Shown: positions 8,917 to 19,691 of the stretch, one piece after another
How the letters are laid out: each line of letters begins with the position of its first letter
Position numbering within the stretch: position 1 is the first letter of the stretch
Assembly: GCF_002139875.1 (NCBI RefSeq)
Contig: NZ_CP018793.1
Location: forward strand, 62,001-126,000
Direction of reading: 5' to 3'
DNA from: Campylobacter vicugnae
GTDB lineage: Bacteria; Campylobacterota; Campylobacteria; Campylobacterales; Campylobacteraceae
DNA: 64,000 nucleotides
Program-made: the position numbers and the translations under genes
The notes under the pieces: model-generated
What the model was told of the DNA's origin: nothing
The model's database searches: none
The model's input: the letters and a program-made list of their open reading frames with translations, nothing else

Positions 8917-8927
8917 AGGTTATTATT

Positions 8928-10001
8928 ATGAATAAATTTGGCAAATTTTTAACTCTTGGCTTTGCTGCTTTGATGATAGTAGGTTGTAGCGATAGCAAAA
9001 AAAGCAATGCTCCACAAGCAGCTCAAGCACTTCCAGTAAGCGTAACTGTGGCAAAAATGGGCGATATTCCTATTAATCTTGAATTTAACGGCCAAGTTGT
9101 AAGCGAAATGGATGTAATAATCAAAGGCAAGGTATCTGGCTCTATTGAGAAGCAGTTTTTTACCCCAGGTAGTATGGTTAAGCAAGGTGATAAATTATAT
9201 CAAATTGATGAATCAAAATATAGAGCAATCTATAATGATAGATTAGCAAATTTTAAAAACGCTAAAGCTCAATATGATAGAGCAGTAAATCTAAAAGCTA
9301 AAAATGCAATATCGGCTAAGGAATTTGACGCAGCTAGTAGCGCATACGGCTCAGCTTTAGCAAATTTAAATAACGCTAAAATTGATTTAGATTACTCTGT
9401 GGTGACTGCACCATTTGATGGAGTTATTGGCGATACACTTAAAGATGTTGGTTCATATGTTAGCACTACTGATAATGATTTAGTTCGAATCACAAAACTA
9501 AATCCAATATTTGTTGAATTTGGAATATCAGATCGCGATAGGCTTGATATTGATGAAAAAAGCAAAAGCGGTCAGTGGAAACAGCTACATTCAACCGTGC
9601 AGATAAAGTTAGCTGATGGTAATGAGTATAATGGAACTATAAGCTTTCTTGATAGTGTAGTAGATTCAAAAAGTGGAACTGTAAAAGCAAAAGCTAAATT
9701 TGATAATAACCAAACTCAAATTCGCCCAGGCGTATTTGCTGCTGTAAAAGTATATGGATTTTATCAAAAAGATGGATTTAAAATCCCGCAAATTGCAGTA
9801 TTGCAAGATTTAGTAAATCCATTTGTATATGTAGTAGAAAATGGCAAAGTATCAAAAAGAGCTATTAAAATAGCATCTCAAGATGCCGTTAGCGTGGTTG
9901 TATCAAGTGGATTAAAAGATGGAGATAAGGTGATTTTGGATAATTTTAAAAAGATTCAAGATGGCTCACCAGTCCAAATAGTAGAAACAAAAGGCGAGTA
10001 G
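8928..10001 (+). CDS. cmeA: RND efflux periplasmic adaptor, CmeA-like
   Basis: Membrane fusion protein linking the RND pump to its outer-membrane channel. The 357-residue product is a lipoprotein (lipobox LMIVGC, cysteine 20). A barrel-sandwich/lipoyl half begins near DVIIKGKVSGSIEKQF, then a helical hairpin at about 95-150 (KNAKAQYDRAVNLKAKNAIS), the second lipoyl half (VVTAPFDGVIGD) and a beta-barrel domain. It resembles C. jejuni CmeA closely by eye, including the ending VILDNFKKIQ. It is the first gene of cmeABC; cmeB begins immediately after its stop codon. Confidence 0.92.
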   Translation: MNKFGKFLTLGFAALMIVGCSDSKKSNAPQAAQALPVSVTVAKMGDIPINLEFNGQVVSEMDVIIKGKVSGSIEKQFFTPGSMVKQGDKLYQIDESKYRAIYNDRLANFKNAKAQYDRAVNLKAKNAISAKEFDAASSAYGSALANLNNAKIDLDYSVVTAPFDGVIGDTLKDVGSYVSTTDNDLVRITKLNPIFVEFGISDRDRLDIDEKSKSGQWKQLHSTVQIKLADGNEYNGTISFLDSVVDSKSGTVKAKAKFDNNQTQIRPGVFAAVKVYGFYQKDGFKIPQIAVLQDLVNPFVYVVENGKVSKRAIKIASQDAVSVVVSSGLKDGDKVILDNFKKIQDGSPVQIVETKGE

Positions 10002-13000
10002 ATGTTTTCTAAATTTTTTATCAATCGTCCAGTTTTTGCCTGCGTAATATCTATTATTATAGTTTTAGCAGGTCTTATCGGTCTTAAAAATGCTGCTATA
10101 GAGGAGTATCCACAGCTTACGCCACCACAAATTGTGGTGCAAGCTACATATAGTGGCGCAGATGCTCAAACTATCGCAAGTGCAGTTGCAGCTCCATTAG
10201 AAGAGGCTATAAATGGCGTTGATGATATGATATATATGCAAAGTACATCAAGTTCAGCTGGTACAATGAGCTTAAATATTTTCTTTGAGATTGGCACAGA
10301 TCCTCAAACTGCTTCAGTAAATGTAAATAATAGAGTAAGTCCAATTTTATCAAAACTTCCAGAAGAGGTTCGCAGAGTCGGTGTAAAAGTAGATGAAAGA
10401 AGTAGTAATATCTTAGAGGTTCTAGCTTTTTATGACCCAAGTAAAAAGATGAACGATACTGAACTATCTAATTATGTAAGTATCAATGTAGCTGATGAGT
10501 TAAAACGCGTTAAGGGTGTAGGTGATGCTGTTGTAATTGGTAATAAAGAGTACTCTATGAGAGTATGGATAAAGCCAGATTTATTAAAGCATTATGATAT
10601 GACTGTTAATGAAGTAATTTATGCTATCCAAGAACAAAACTCACAATATGCAGCTGGAAAGATAGGTGAACAACCTATGGCTACTGGAAATCCATATGTA
10701 TATTCTATTAAGCCAGAAGGAAGACTAACTCAAATTAGCGAATTTGAAGATATTATAATTAGAGCTGATTTAAACGGAAATATTATTAGGTTAAAAGATG
10801 TTGCTAATGTTGAGCTTGGAGCTCAAAGTTATGCATTTTCTGGACGCTTTAATGGCGGTAGTATGATTCCAGTACTTATATTTTTACAAAGTGGAGCCAA
10901 CGCTTTAGAAACCGCCCAAGCAGTTCAAGCCAGAGTTGAAGAGTTAAAAGATAATTTTCCAGGAGATATGACTTATAGAATAGCATATGATACGACTGAG
11001 TTTGTTCAAGTTTCAATTGATGAGGTTGTTAAGACTTTTATAGAGGCTATTATTTTAGTTATAATTGTTATTTATATGTTCCTTGGAAATATTAGGGCTA
11101 CATTTATTCCACTGCTTACTGTTCCAGTATCAATTTTAGGTGCGTTTGCTGGAATTTATGTAATGGGATTTTCGGTAAATTTAATTACACTTTTTGCACT
11201 TATTTTAGCAATTGGAATTGTCGTTGATGATGCTATTATTGTTATAGAAAATGTTGAGCGGATACTTCATGAAGAGCCAAATTTAAGCGTTAAAGAGGCT
11301 ACGATGAAAGCCATGGATGAGATTATGGCGCCTGTTATCTCTATTGTACTAGTTCTTTCAGCGGTATTTATTCCAGTTTCATTTATGGAAGGGTTTGTTG
11401 GGGTTATACAAAAGCAGTTTGCACTTACACTAGTTGTCTCTGTATGTATTTCTGGGTTAGTAGCACTTACTCTTACACCTGCGCTTTGTGCAATAATTTT
11501 ACGCAAAAAAGAGAAACCGCCATTTTGGTTTGTCCGTAAATTTAATGAATTTTTTGATTTTTCGACTAGGATTTTCTCTGCTGGTGTAGCTAAGATTTTA
11601 CGCCATGTTGTTATTAGTTTGATTAGTGTAGCGATTATTATATTTATGATGATTGAGCTATTTAAGGTTATTCCTAGTGGGCTTGTACCAGCTGAGGATA
11701 AAGGTAGTGTATTAACTATTATCAATCTACCTCCAGCATCAACTCTACCTAGAACGCTTGAAGATGCCGCGTTTATAGAGAGTATAGTATCTAAAAATCC
11801 AAATGTAAAAAGCGTTACTACACTAACAGGCTATGATATGATGGCTGGATCGCTTAGAGAAAATGCTGGTATGATGTTTATCACACTTCAGCCGTGGGAT
11901 GAGCGTCCAGGTAAAGAGAATGAAGCTGCGACAATAGCAGGGCAGTTTATGGGAACTCTATATGGTTCTGATAGAAACTCATTAGCCTTTGTTACGACTC
12001 CGCCTCCTATTATGGGATTATCAATGACTGGAGGATTTGAGCTTTATGCGCAAAATATCACAGGTAAAAACTATAACCAAATAGAAGCTGATGTGCAAAG
12101 AGTTGTGGCTAAAGCAAATCAAAGTCCGGTTTTAACTCAAGTTAGAACTACGCTAGATACAAATTTCCCTCTATATAATTTAACTTTAGATAGAGAGAAA
12201 ATCAAGATGATGGGAATCTCATTTAGTGATATATTTGATACGATAAATTCAACTATCGGTCAGTATTATGTAAATGATTTTAATATTCTTGGTAAAACAT
12301 ATAAAGTAAATATTAGAGCATATGAGAGTTATAGAGATTCGCCTGAGGATTTAGGGTTGCTTTATGTGCGTAGTAGAAGTGGCGATTTAGTGCCATTAGA
12401 TTCTATTATGACTCTTACAAGAGGTTTGGGGCCTGATAATGTAGATAGGTTTAATGGTTTCCCAGCGGCTAAGATTATGGGTGAGCCAAGACCTGGATAC
12501 ACTTCAGGTGATTCTATTAAAGAGATTGAAAGAATCATTAAAGAGGAGCTTGGTAAAGAGTATAATATAGGCTGGGCAGGCTCAGCATATCAAGAAGTTA
12601 GCAGCACTGGTAAGGGTACTCAAGCCTTTGTGTTTGGACTTATATTTGTATTTTTGATTCTTGCAGCGCAGTATGAGAGATGGCTAATGCCACTAGCAGT
12701 TGTAACGGCTGTACCATTTTCGGTATTTGGAGCGTTAGCATTTACATATTTAAGAGGGCTTAGCAACGATGTTTATTTTGAGATTGGGTTACTTCTTTTA
12801 ATAGGCTTAGCAGCCAAAAATGCAATTTTGATCGTTGAGTTTGCGATGCAAGAGCATATTGGAGGAAAGAGCATTAAAGAGGCTGCAATTAATGCTTCAA
12901 AGATGAGATTTAGACCAATTGTTATGACATCGCTTGCCTTTACATTGGGCGTTTTACCTATGGCAATTGCTACTGGAGCAGGTGCTGCATCACGCCATGC

Positions 13001-13142
13001 ACTTGGAACTGGAGTAATTGGCGGGATGATAGCAGCTACTACAATTGCCATATTCTTCGTTCCACTCTTTTTTTACATATTAGAGAGTTTTAATGAGTGG
13101 CTAGATAGCAAAAGAGCTAAATTTGGAGTTGAAGATGAATAA
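10002..13142 (+). CDS. cmeB: RND multidrug efflux transporter, CmeB-like
   Basis: Proton-driven inner-membrane pump of the HAE1 family that exports drugs and bile salts. The 1046-residue protein has 12 expected membrane helices. Helix 4 carries the proton-relay pair in GIVVDDAIIVIENVER. Large periplasmic loops follow helices 1 and 7, and the N-terminal FINRPVFACVISIIIVLAGLI is typical. Length is normal. It starts at the base after the cmeA stop codon and overlaps cmeC by eight bases, so all three subunits come from one message. Confidence 0.95.
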   Translation: MFSKFFINRPVFACVISIIIVLAGLIGLKNAAIEEYPQLTPPQIVVQATYSGADAQTIASAVAAPLEEAINGVDDMIYMQSTSSSAGTMSLNIFFEIGTDPQTASVNVNNRVSPILSKLPEEVRRVGVKVDERSSNILEVLAFYDPSKKMNDTELSNYVSINVADELKRVKGVGDAVVIGNKEYSMRVWIKPDLLKHYDMTVNEVIYAIQEQNSQYAAGKIGEQPMATGNPYVYSIKPEGRLTQISEFEDIIIRADLNGNIIRLKDVANVELGAQSYAFSGRFNGGSMIPVLIFLQSGANALETAQAVQARVEELKDNFPGDMTYRIAYDTTEFVQVSIDEVVKTFIEAIILVIIVIYMFLGNIRATFIPLLTVPVSILGAFAGIYVMGFSVNLITLFALILAIGIVVDDAIIVIENVERILHEEPNLSVKEATMKAMDEIMAPVISIVLVLSAVFIPVSFMEGFVGVIQKQFALTLVVSVCISGLVALTLTPALCAIILRKKEKPPFWFVRKFNEFFDFSTRIFSAGVAKILRHVVISLISVAIIIFMMIELFKVIPSGLVPAEDKGSVLTIINLPPASTLPRTLEDAAFIESIVSKNPNVKSVTTLTGYDMMAGSLRENAGMMFITLQPWDERPGKENEAATIAGQFMGTLYGSDRNSLAFVTTPPPIMGLSMTGGFELYAQNITGKNYNQIEADVQRVVAKANQSPVLTQVRTTLDTNFPLYNLTLDREKIKMMGISFSDIFDTINSTIGQYYVNDFNILGKTYKVNIRAYESYRDSPEDLGLLYVRSRSGDLVPLDSIMTLTRGLGPDNVDRFNGFPAAKIMGEPRPGYTSGDSIKEIERIIKEELGKEYNIGWAGSAYQEVSSTGKGTQAFVFGLIFVFLILAAQYERWLMPLAVVTAVPFSVFGALAFTYLRGLSNDVYFEIGLLLLIGLAAKNAILIVEFAMQEHIGGKSIKEAAINASKMRFRPIVMTSLAFTLGVLPMAIATGAGAASRHALGTGVIGGMIAATTIAIFFVPLFFYILESFNEWLDSKRAKFGVEDE

Positions 13143-14538
13143 GATTATAACGATTTTGATAGCAGCACTGATTGGCGGCTGCTCTCTTCGCCCTGATATG
13201 ATTGAGATACAGCAAGAGTATAGATATCAAATGGATGTTTATAGTGTGAGTGAAAAGTGGTGGGAGAGTTTTGGTGATGAAAAGCTAAATGCTCTAATCC
13301 AAAAATCTTTAAAAAATAATAGTGATTTATTAATAGCGCTAAACAATATAGAAAAAGCTAGAGTTAGTCTAAGACTTGATAGAATAGAGTATTTACCAAA
13401 TATATCTTTGCAAGGCGAAGCTAGCAAGAGCGATAAAGGCTATAATAATCCTACTGTTGAACAATTCTCTCTTAGTGCAGTATTAAGCTATGAGTTGGAT
13501 TTATGGGGTAGAGTAAGAAATAAAGCCAATGCTAGCGAAGCTATATATAATGCGACTAAATTTGACTATGAAAGTGCAAGGATTAGTTTAGCAAGCAGTG
13601 TAGCAAATTCATATTTTTTACTTATTTCTTTAAAAGAACAAGAAAAAATATTACAAGATACGCTAGATTCATACATTAAAAGTGTAGAATATAGAGCCGT
13701 TCAGCTAGAATCTGGCGAGATAGATGAGTTAGTTTATGCTCAAACTGTGGCTGCTGCTGATGGAGCTAAAGCTCAATTGGCTCAATTGCAAATAGAAATT
13801 TCACAAGCAAACTCAGCATTAGCTATATTAGTTGGCGAAAGCTTAGATGAAATTTTATATGCAAATGTAGATACTGCTAGTAATTTACCGACCTTGCCAG
13901 ATGTGCCAAGTGGTATAAGCTCAGAAATATTACTAAAAAGAGCTGATATTGCTAGTGCAATTGAGAGATTAAGATCAAGTAATTATTTAATCGGAGTGGC
14001 TAGAACGCAGTGGTTGCCTCAAATATCTATTACAGGACTATTTGGATATACTAGCAATGAGCTTGATGAGTTGATTAGTTCTAATAGATCTGTATGGAAT
14101 ATAGGCGGTAGTTTAATTGCTCCATTGCTTGATTTTGGCCGTGTGTATAATAATGTAGAGCTTGCAAATTTAGAACAAAATGCTTCATTTTTAGCCTATG
14201 ATAAAGCAGTCAAGAGCGCTTTTGGCGAGATTAGAACTGCACTTGATGGTAGAAAAAATTCTATTATAAAAGCAACAAGCACTGCTAATTTAGTCGCAAG
14301 CCAACAAAAGGTCTATGATATAGCCAAAAATCGCTATGATGCTGGATATAGTAGCCATTTAGAACTTTTAGATTCTCAAAGAAATTTACTATCAGCCAAG
14401 CTTAGTTTATCAAGTGCAAATTTAGAAGCTGCAAATAGCGTTGTAGCTGTATTTAAAGCATTTGGCGGAGGATTTGAGTATAAGCCAGATGATGAGATAA
14501 ATGAGCTTTTAGGAGTAAAATCAAATTTAAAAAATTAA
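13135..14538 (+). CDS. cmeC: RND efflux outer-membrane channel, CmeC-like
   Basis: TolC-type outer-membrane factor that completes the CmeABC pump. The frame is open from 13123, but ATG 13135 gives a proper lipoprotein signal peptide (MNKIITILIAALIGGCSL, cysteine 16), so 13135 is chosen; this leaves 467 residues. It has the two repeated helical/beta-barrel halves of the family, with ALNNIEKARVSLRLDRIEYLPNIS-type and LLKRADIASAIERLRSSNY segments, and ends with the FKAFGGGFEY sequence seen in CmeC. Overlaps cmeB by eight bases. Confidence 0.93.
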   Translation: MNKIITILIAALIGGCSLRPDMIEIQQEYRYQMDVYSVSEKWWESFGDEKLNALIQKSLKNNSDLLIALNNIEKARVSLRLDRIEYLPNISLQGEASKSDKGYNNPTVEQFSLSAVLSYELDLWGRVRNKANASEAIYNATKFDYESARISLASSVANSYFLLISLKEQEKILQDTLDSYIKSVEYRAVQLESGEIDELVYAQTVAAADGAKAQLAQLQIEISQANSALAILVGESLDEILYANVDTASNLPTLPDVPSGISSEILLKRADIASAIERLRSSNYLIGVARTQWLPQISITGLFGYTSNELDELISSNRSVWNIGGSLIAPLLDFGRVYNNVELANLEQNASFLAYDKAVKSAFGEIRTALDGRKNSIIKATSTANLVASQQKVYDIAKNRYDAGYSSHLELLDSQRNLLSAKLSLSSANLEAANSVVAVFKAFGGGFEYKPDDEINELLGVKSNLKN

Positions 14539-14602
14539 ATTAATTTTTTAAAAATTTATGATATAATTAAGCCATTTTATTTTAAATTTTTAAGGAAATA
14601 GC

Positions 14603-15931
14603 TTGGATAGTTACCCCATTTTTATGATATTTTTGGCGGCTGTTTTTATATTTTTAAACGGCTTTTTTGTTTTGTCTGAATTTTGTATTGTTAAAGTTAG
14701 AAGATCACGCTTAGAGGAGCTTGTAAAGGAAAAACGCCCAAATGCCAAGCTCGCTCTAAGAATGTCAAATTCTCTTGATACTTATCTTAGTGCTACTCAG
14801 CTTGGGATTACGCTTAGCTCTCTAGCACTTGGTTGGATTGGCGAGCCAGCTGTAGCCGATATAATCCAAGAACCACTTAAATCTGCTTTTGGTATTGATA
14901 GTGAAACTACCTTACATACAATTTCATTTATTATAGCTTTTAGTTTTATTACTCTTTTACATGTTGTACTTGGTGAATTAGTGCCAAAATCAGTAGCCAT
15001 CGCCAAGGCTGAACAAGCAGCGCTTTTAATCGCTAGACCATTATACTTTTTTTGGATTATATTTTTTCCTGTTATTCGTACTTTTGATTTTATTGCAGCT
15101 ATGTTTTTAAAGCTTATTGGCATTAGACCAGCTAGAGAGAGTGAGTTAGCGCATTCTGAAGAGGAGATTAAAATCATAGTAGGCGAGAGTTTAAAAGGTG
15201 GCGTGCTTGATAGTATGGAAAGCGAGATTATCAAAAACGCCGTTGATTTTAGCGATACGGTAGCCAAAGAGATTATGACGCCTCGTAAAGATGTAATTTG
15301 TCTAAATAAAAAGCTAAGCTTTGAAGAGAATATGAAGATTGTGGCTCAAAGCAAATATACTAGATTCCCATATATCGATGGAAGCAAAGATAGTGTTTTG
15401 GGTATGATACATATTAGAGATATTTTGCAAAATGATTTAGATGGAAATATAGAAAATCTAGATAAAATTGTAAGAAAGCTTATTATCGTACCAGAAAATA
15501 GCTCAATTTCTAAAATTCTAGTAATGATGAATAAAGATAGAATTTCAGCTGCGCTTGTAGTTGATGAGTATGGCGGCACTGCAGGTTTGCTTACAATGGA
15601 GGATATTATAGAAGAGATTGTAGGCGATATCAATGATGAGCATGATGACAAAGATCAAAGTTATAAAAAAATCTCTGATGATATTTATGAATTTAACGGA
15701 AGATTTGAGATAGAATCAGTTGAAGAGATTATGGGTATTCGCTTTAATGAGGAGACCGAGCAGCTTACAATTGGAGGTTATGTGTTTAATCTATTTGAGA
15801 GATTGCCAGTTGTAGGTGATACCATTGAAGATCAAAATTGTCTATATGAAGTTATCAAAATGGATGGCGCTAGCATAGGTATAGTCAAAGCTACCTTATT
15901 AAATTCTGATGATAGTGAAATATTTGATTAA
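14603..15931 (+). CDS. HlyC/CorC-family transporter-associated protein (DUF21, CBS pair, CorC domain)
   Basis: The 442-residue product has an N-terminal DUF21/CNNM membrane domain (about 1-190, helices at 5-28, 60-85, 100-125 and 130-155), paired CBS domains (about 205-335, with EIMTPRKDVICL and VVDEYGGTAGLLTMEDIIEEIVG) and a C-terminal CorC/HlyC domain (about 350-435). Such proteins are linked to magnesium or cobalt homeostasis; haemolysin in the family name is historical. The start is TTG at 14603 with TTAAGGAAATAGC before it, a good ribosome binding site. A strong terminator follows directly. Confidence 0.92.
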   Translation: MDSYPIFMIFLAAVFIFLNGFFVLSEFCIVKVRRSRLEELVKEKRPNAKLALRMSNSLDTYLSATQLGITLSSLALGWIGEPAVADIIQEPLKSAFGIDSETTLHTISFIIAFSFITLLHVVLGELVPKSVAIAKAEQAALLIARPLYFFWIIFFPVIRTFDFIAAMFLKLIGIRPARESELAHSEEEIKIIVGESLKGGVLDSMESEIIKNAVDFSDTVAKEIMTPRKDVICLNKKLSFEENMKIVAQSKYTRFPYIDGSKDSVLGMIHIRDILQNDLDGNIENLDKIVRKLIIVPENSSISKILVMMNKDRISAALVVDEYGGTAGLLTMEDIIEEIVGDINDEHDDKDQSYKKISDDIYEFNGRFEIESVEEIMGIRFNEETEQLTIGGYVFNLFERLPVVGDTIEDQNCLYEVIKMDGASIGIVKATLLNSDDSEIFD

Positions 15932-15960
15932 TATACTACGCTTTTGGCGTAGTATATTTC
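15931..15960 (+). terminator. terminator after the CorC/HlyC gene
   Basis: Perfect 11-bp inverted repeat ATATACTACGC and GCGTAGTATAT around TTTTG, starting on the last base of the stop codon and followed by TTC AAATTTT. Confidence 0.75.
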
Positions 15961-16086
15961 AAATTTTATTTTTATAAATTTTTTAAAATATATCTATTAT
16001 ACATAAACTCTAAATTCAAGCCATAAAAAATTTCTAATAATTAATTTAATTTTAAATAAAATAATTAATATATTTTTCTAATCTCG

Positions 16087-16103
16087 TTTTTTTTTTTTTT
16101 TTT
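16087..16103 (+). repeat. T17 homopolymer upstream of an acetyltransferase gene
   Basis: Seventeen uninterrupted T residues, 48 bases ahead of the next start codon. This is the longest homopolymer in the window. A run of this length is expected to slip in replication and lies where it could change promoter spacing. Confidence 0.95.
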
Positions 16104-16151
16104 GATAACCTACCGTTTGCAAATCAAATTTAAGAAAGCAAAAAGTAGAAA

Positions 16152-17204
16152 ATGAAGATTAAGGTAAATAAGTTTGTTAGAGAGTATTTGGAAGAATTTA
16201 ATGTCTTAATGAGCTATCCAAATGGTAAAGTTTGTCGCTATAAAGATGATGAAATAATAAATGTGCCAGATACAGGATTTATGGAAGAGTATTCTACTAT
16301 AAATAAAGGTAATAATGCTTGTCAAATGGGTAGTTTTAGCTATTCAAATGCAATTATTCCAAGATTAGATATAAAAATGGGACGATATTGTTCTATTGCA
16401 AATGGTTTAAGTTTTATTGCTGGAAAGCATCCTTTAGATGCTATCTCAACATCATCTTTTATATATGATTCAAATTTTTATATTTTTAAAGATGCCAGTA
16501 TAGAGCGTATCAAAAAATCTTATACTCATACTCCATACGGAATGCTTATTCCGCCATCACCACCAACAATTTTTGAAAACGATGTATATGTTTGCACTAA
16601 TGCTCTATTAAAGCCTGGAATTACATTACATACAGGATGTGTAGTTGCTCAAAATGCTATTGTGACAAAAGATGTGCCCCCATATGCTATCGTAGGTGGA
16701 AGTCCTGCTAGAATACTTAAATACCGCTTTGATGAATTGACTATTAAAAGACTTTTAGAGTTAAAATGGTGGGAATATCATTTTGCAGATTTTGATAACA
16801 TAGATCCAAAAAAAGATATAAATTACTATTTAGATGAATTAGAAGATAGAATTATAAAACGGATAATAAAGCCATTTGACCCTAAAAAGATGCAGTTTGA
16901 AGAGTTAATTCAAAGAAGCAAACAACAAATTTTAATAACTAAGCCAACTTCGCAATCTTCTTTACAACCAACACCACAAGAGCAGATAAAATTATTGCAA
17001 GATAAGATAAATAACTTAGAAATAAACTACCAAAAAGCTCTAAAAACCAAAAACCACCTAAGTTACAAACTAGGAGAAGCACTCATAAGAGCTAACAAAA
17101 ATTGGTATAAAGGTGGATATGTTAAATTTATATTTGAAGTTATTAAAATTAAAAAAGAACATAAAGCAAATATTAATAATACCCAAGGCAAAGCGTATCA
17201 GTGA
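16152..17204 (+). CDS. CatB/XAT-type hexapeptide O-acetyltransferase with C-terminal coiled-coil tail
   Basis: Likely transfers an acetyl group to a sugar hydroxyl of a surface glycan. The 350-residue protein has a left-handed beta-helix domain at about 50-200 (IKMGRYCSIANGLSFIAG; catalytic-type histidine in AGKHPLD; VYVCTNALLKPG; AIVGGSPARILKYRF). This is followed by a charged linker and a C-terminal coil with HLSYKLGEALIRANKNWYKGG, which resembles tails of Campylobacter surface-glycan enzymes. No strong ribosome binding site is visible. The last 32 bases overlap a convergent gene at a shared hairpin. The T17 tract upstream may modulate transcription. Confidence 0.82.
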   Translation: MKIKVNKFVREYLEEFNVLMSYPNGKVCRYKDDEIINVPDTGFMEEYSTINKGNNACQMGSFSYSNAIIPRLDIKMGRYCSIANGLSFIAGKHPLDAISTSSFIYDSNFYIFKDASIERIKKSYTHTPYGMLIPPSPPTIFENDVYVCTNALLKPGITLHTGCVVAQNAIVTKDVPPYAIVGGSPARILKYRFDELTIKRLLELKWWEYHFADFDNIDPKKDINYYLDELEDRIIKRIIKPFDPKKMQFEELIQRSKQQILITKPTSQSSLQPTPQEQIKLLQDKINNLEINYQKALKTKNHLSYKLGEALIRANKNWYKGGYVKFIFEVIKIKKEHKANINNTQGKAYQ

Positions 17205-17649
17205 TTTTGATACGCTTTTCAAATGGAGTTGGCGAGAAGTACTTGCATTTTTCTATATAAATATAAGTAGAGTAGGCAAGCCCAAGATCATCATATAGTT
17301 TTTTAAGATTTACAAATTTGAATTTATCTACCATTTTAATCTCAAGTATATCATGAAGATTAGAGCCATTAGAAGCTACTAGATGAGAACTAGCTACCCC
17401 AGTAAAAGAGCAAAATGCACTAGCAAGCACAAATCCATCTAAATTTGTGCAAGATTTTAGCGCATATTGATATTTTATAGGAATTGATTTTTTATGTAAA
17501 AATATAGTTCTAGAATCTTGATATGAGGCTGCAACGATATTTTTCCAAAACTTATAAGCGCCATTTGAGATCTTGCATATAGTAGAAAATTCGCAATTAA
17601 GCACATAATCATCTAAAAAACTATTTGATGATAACGTAAATTTAACCAC
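17173..17649 (-). CDS. hypothetical protein
   Basis: Unrecognised protein of 158 residues if it starts at GTG 17649, which has GGAG five bases upstream; an ATG at 17670 would give 165. No signal peptide or membrane segment is visible. It contains scattered cysteines and a mixed alpha/beta pattern (FVLASAFCSFTGVASSHLVA; MVDKFKFVNLKKLYDDLGLAY). Coding on this strand is supported only by the long open frame and ribosome binding site. The 3' end overlaps the convergent acetyltransferase gene, and the shared hairpin lies within both frames. Confidence 0.6.
   Translation of the reverse strand: MVKFTLSSNSFLDDYVLNCEFSTICKISNGAYKFWKNIVAASYQDSRTIFLHKKSIPIKYQYALKSCTNLDGFVLASAFCSFTGVASSHLVASNGSNLHDILEIKMVDKFKFVNLKKLYDDLGLAYSTYIYIEKCKYFSPTPFEKRIKITDTLCLGYY
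17190..17221. terminator. bidirectional terminator inside overlapping convergent 3' ends
   Basis: Perfect 11-bp inverted repeat AAAGCGTATCA / TGATACGCTTT around GTGATTT, with T-runs on both strands. It falls within the last codons of both convergent reading frames. Confidence 0.7.
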
Positions 17650-17769
17650 TTTTACTCCAAAATTTCTCATATTTTAATAAATAAATAGAAAAAATTCAAG
17701 AATTTCATAAATTTATAAAATTTCTCAAATTTATCCACCTATTTAAGCAACTTTTAAGCATATCTCTTA

Positions 17770-17775
17770 TATAAT
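17770..17775 (+). promoter_or_regulatory. probable rRNA operon promoter (-10)
   Basis: TATAAT in CATATCTCTTATATAATTCC, about 250 bases before 16S. The leader from about 17783 to 18022 contains no open frame of note and is taken as the rRNA leader. Confidence 0.5.
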
Positions 17776-18022
17776 TCCAGCTCACGAATTGAGAAACACC
17801 TTAACCATCTTTTAAACTTGGTTAAATCATCTCTTTATCGTTTTTGTTTTTTAATTTATATAATGTTAAACTATCTTTTATAGTCAATCTTTGAAATCTA
17901 AACAAGTGATCGATTGAGCCAGAATCTATATTATATAATATTAGATTCAACACTTATATACATAATATAAAGTTTTTAGATTAAAACTTCATAATACTTA
18001 AGTAGTTTATCTACTTTAATTT

Positions 18023-19535
<1,513 letters not shown>

Positions 19536-19615
19536 TAGAGTACAAAGTGATGATCTCACAATTATCACTTCAAAGGAGTCTCAATCACACTTGTTTAGGT
19601 TTGAGGGATTGACAA

Positions 19616-19691
19616 GGGGAATTAGCTCAGCTGGGAGAGCGCCTGCTTTGCACGCAGGAGGTCAGCGGTTCGATCCCGCTATTCTCCACCA
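19616..19691 (+). tRNA. tRNA-Ala(UGC) in the rRNA spacer
   Basis: A 76-base tRNA with acceptor arms GGGGAAT / ATTCTCC, anticodon loop CTTTGCACG (anticodon TGC), GGTTCGATCC T-loop and encoded CCA. It is the only tRNA seen between 16S and 23S; no tRNA-Ile is visible in 19692-20165. Confidence 0.97.
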
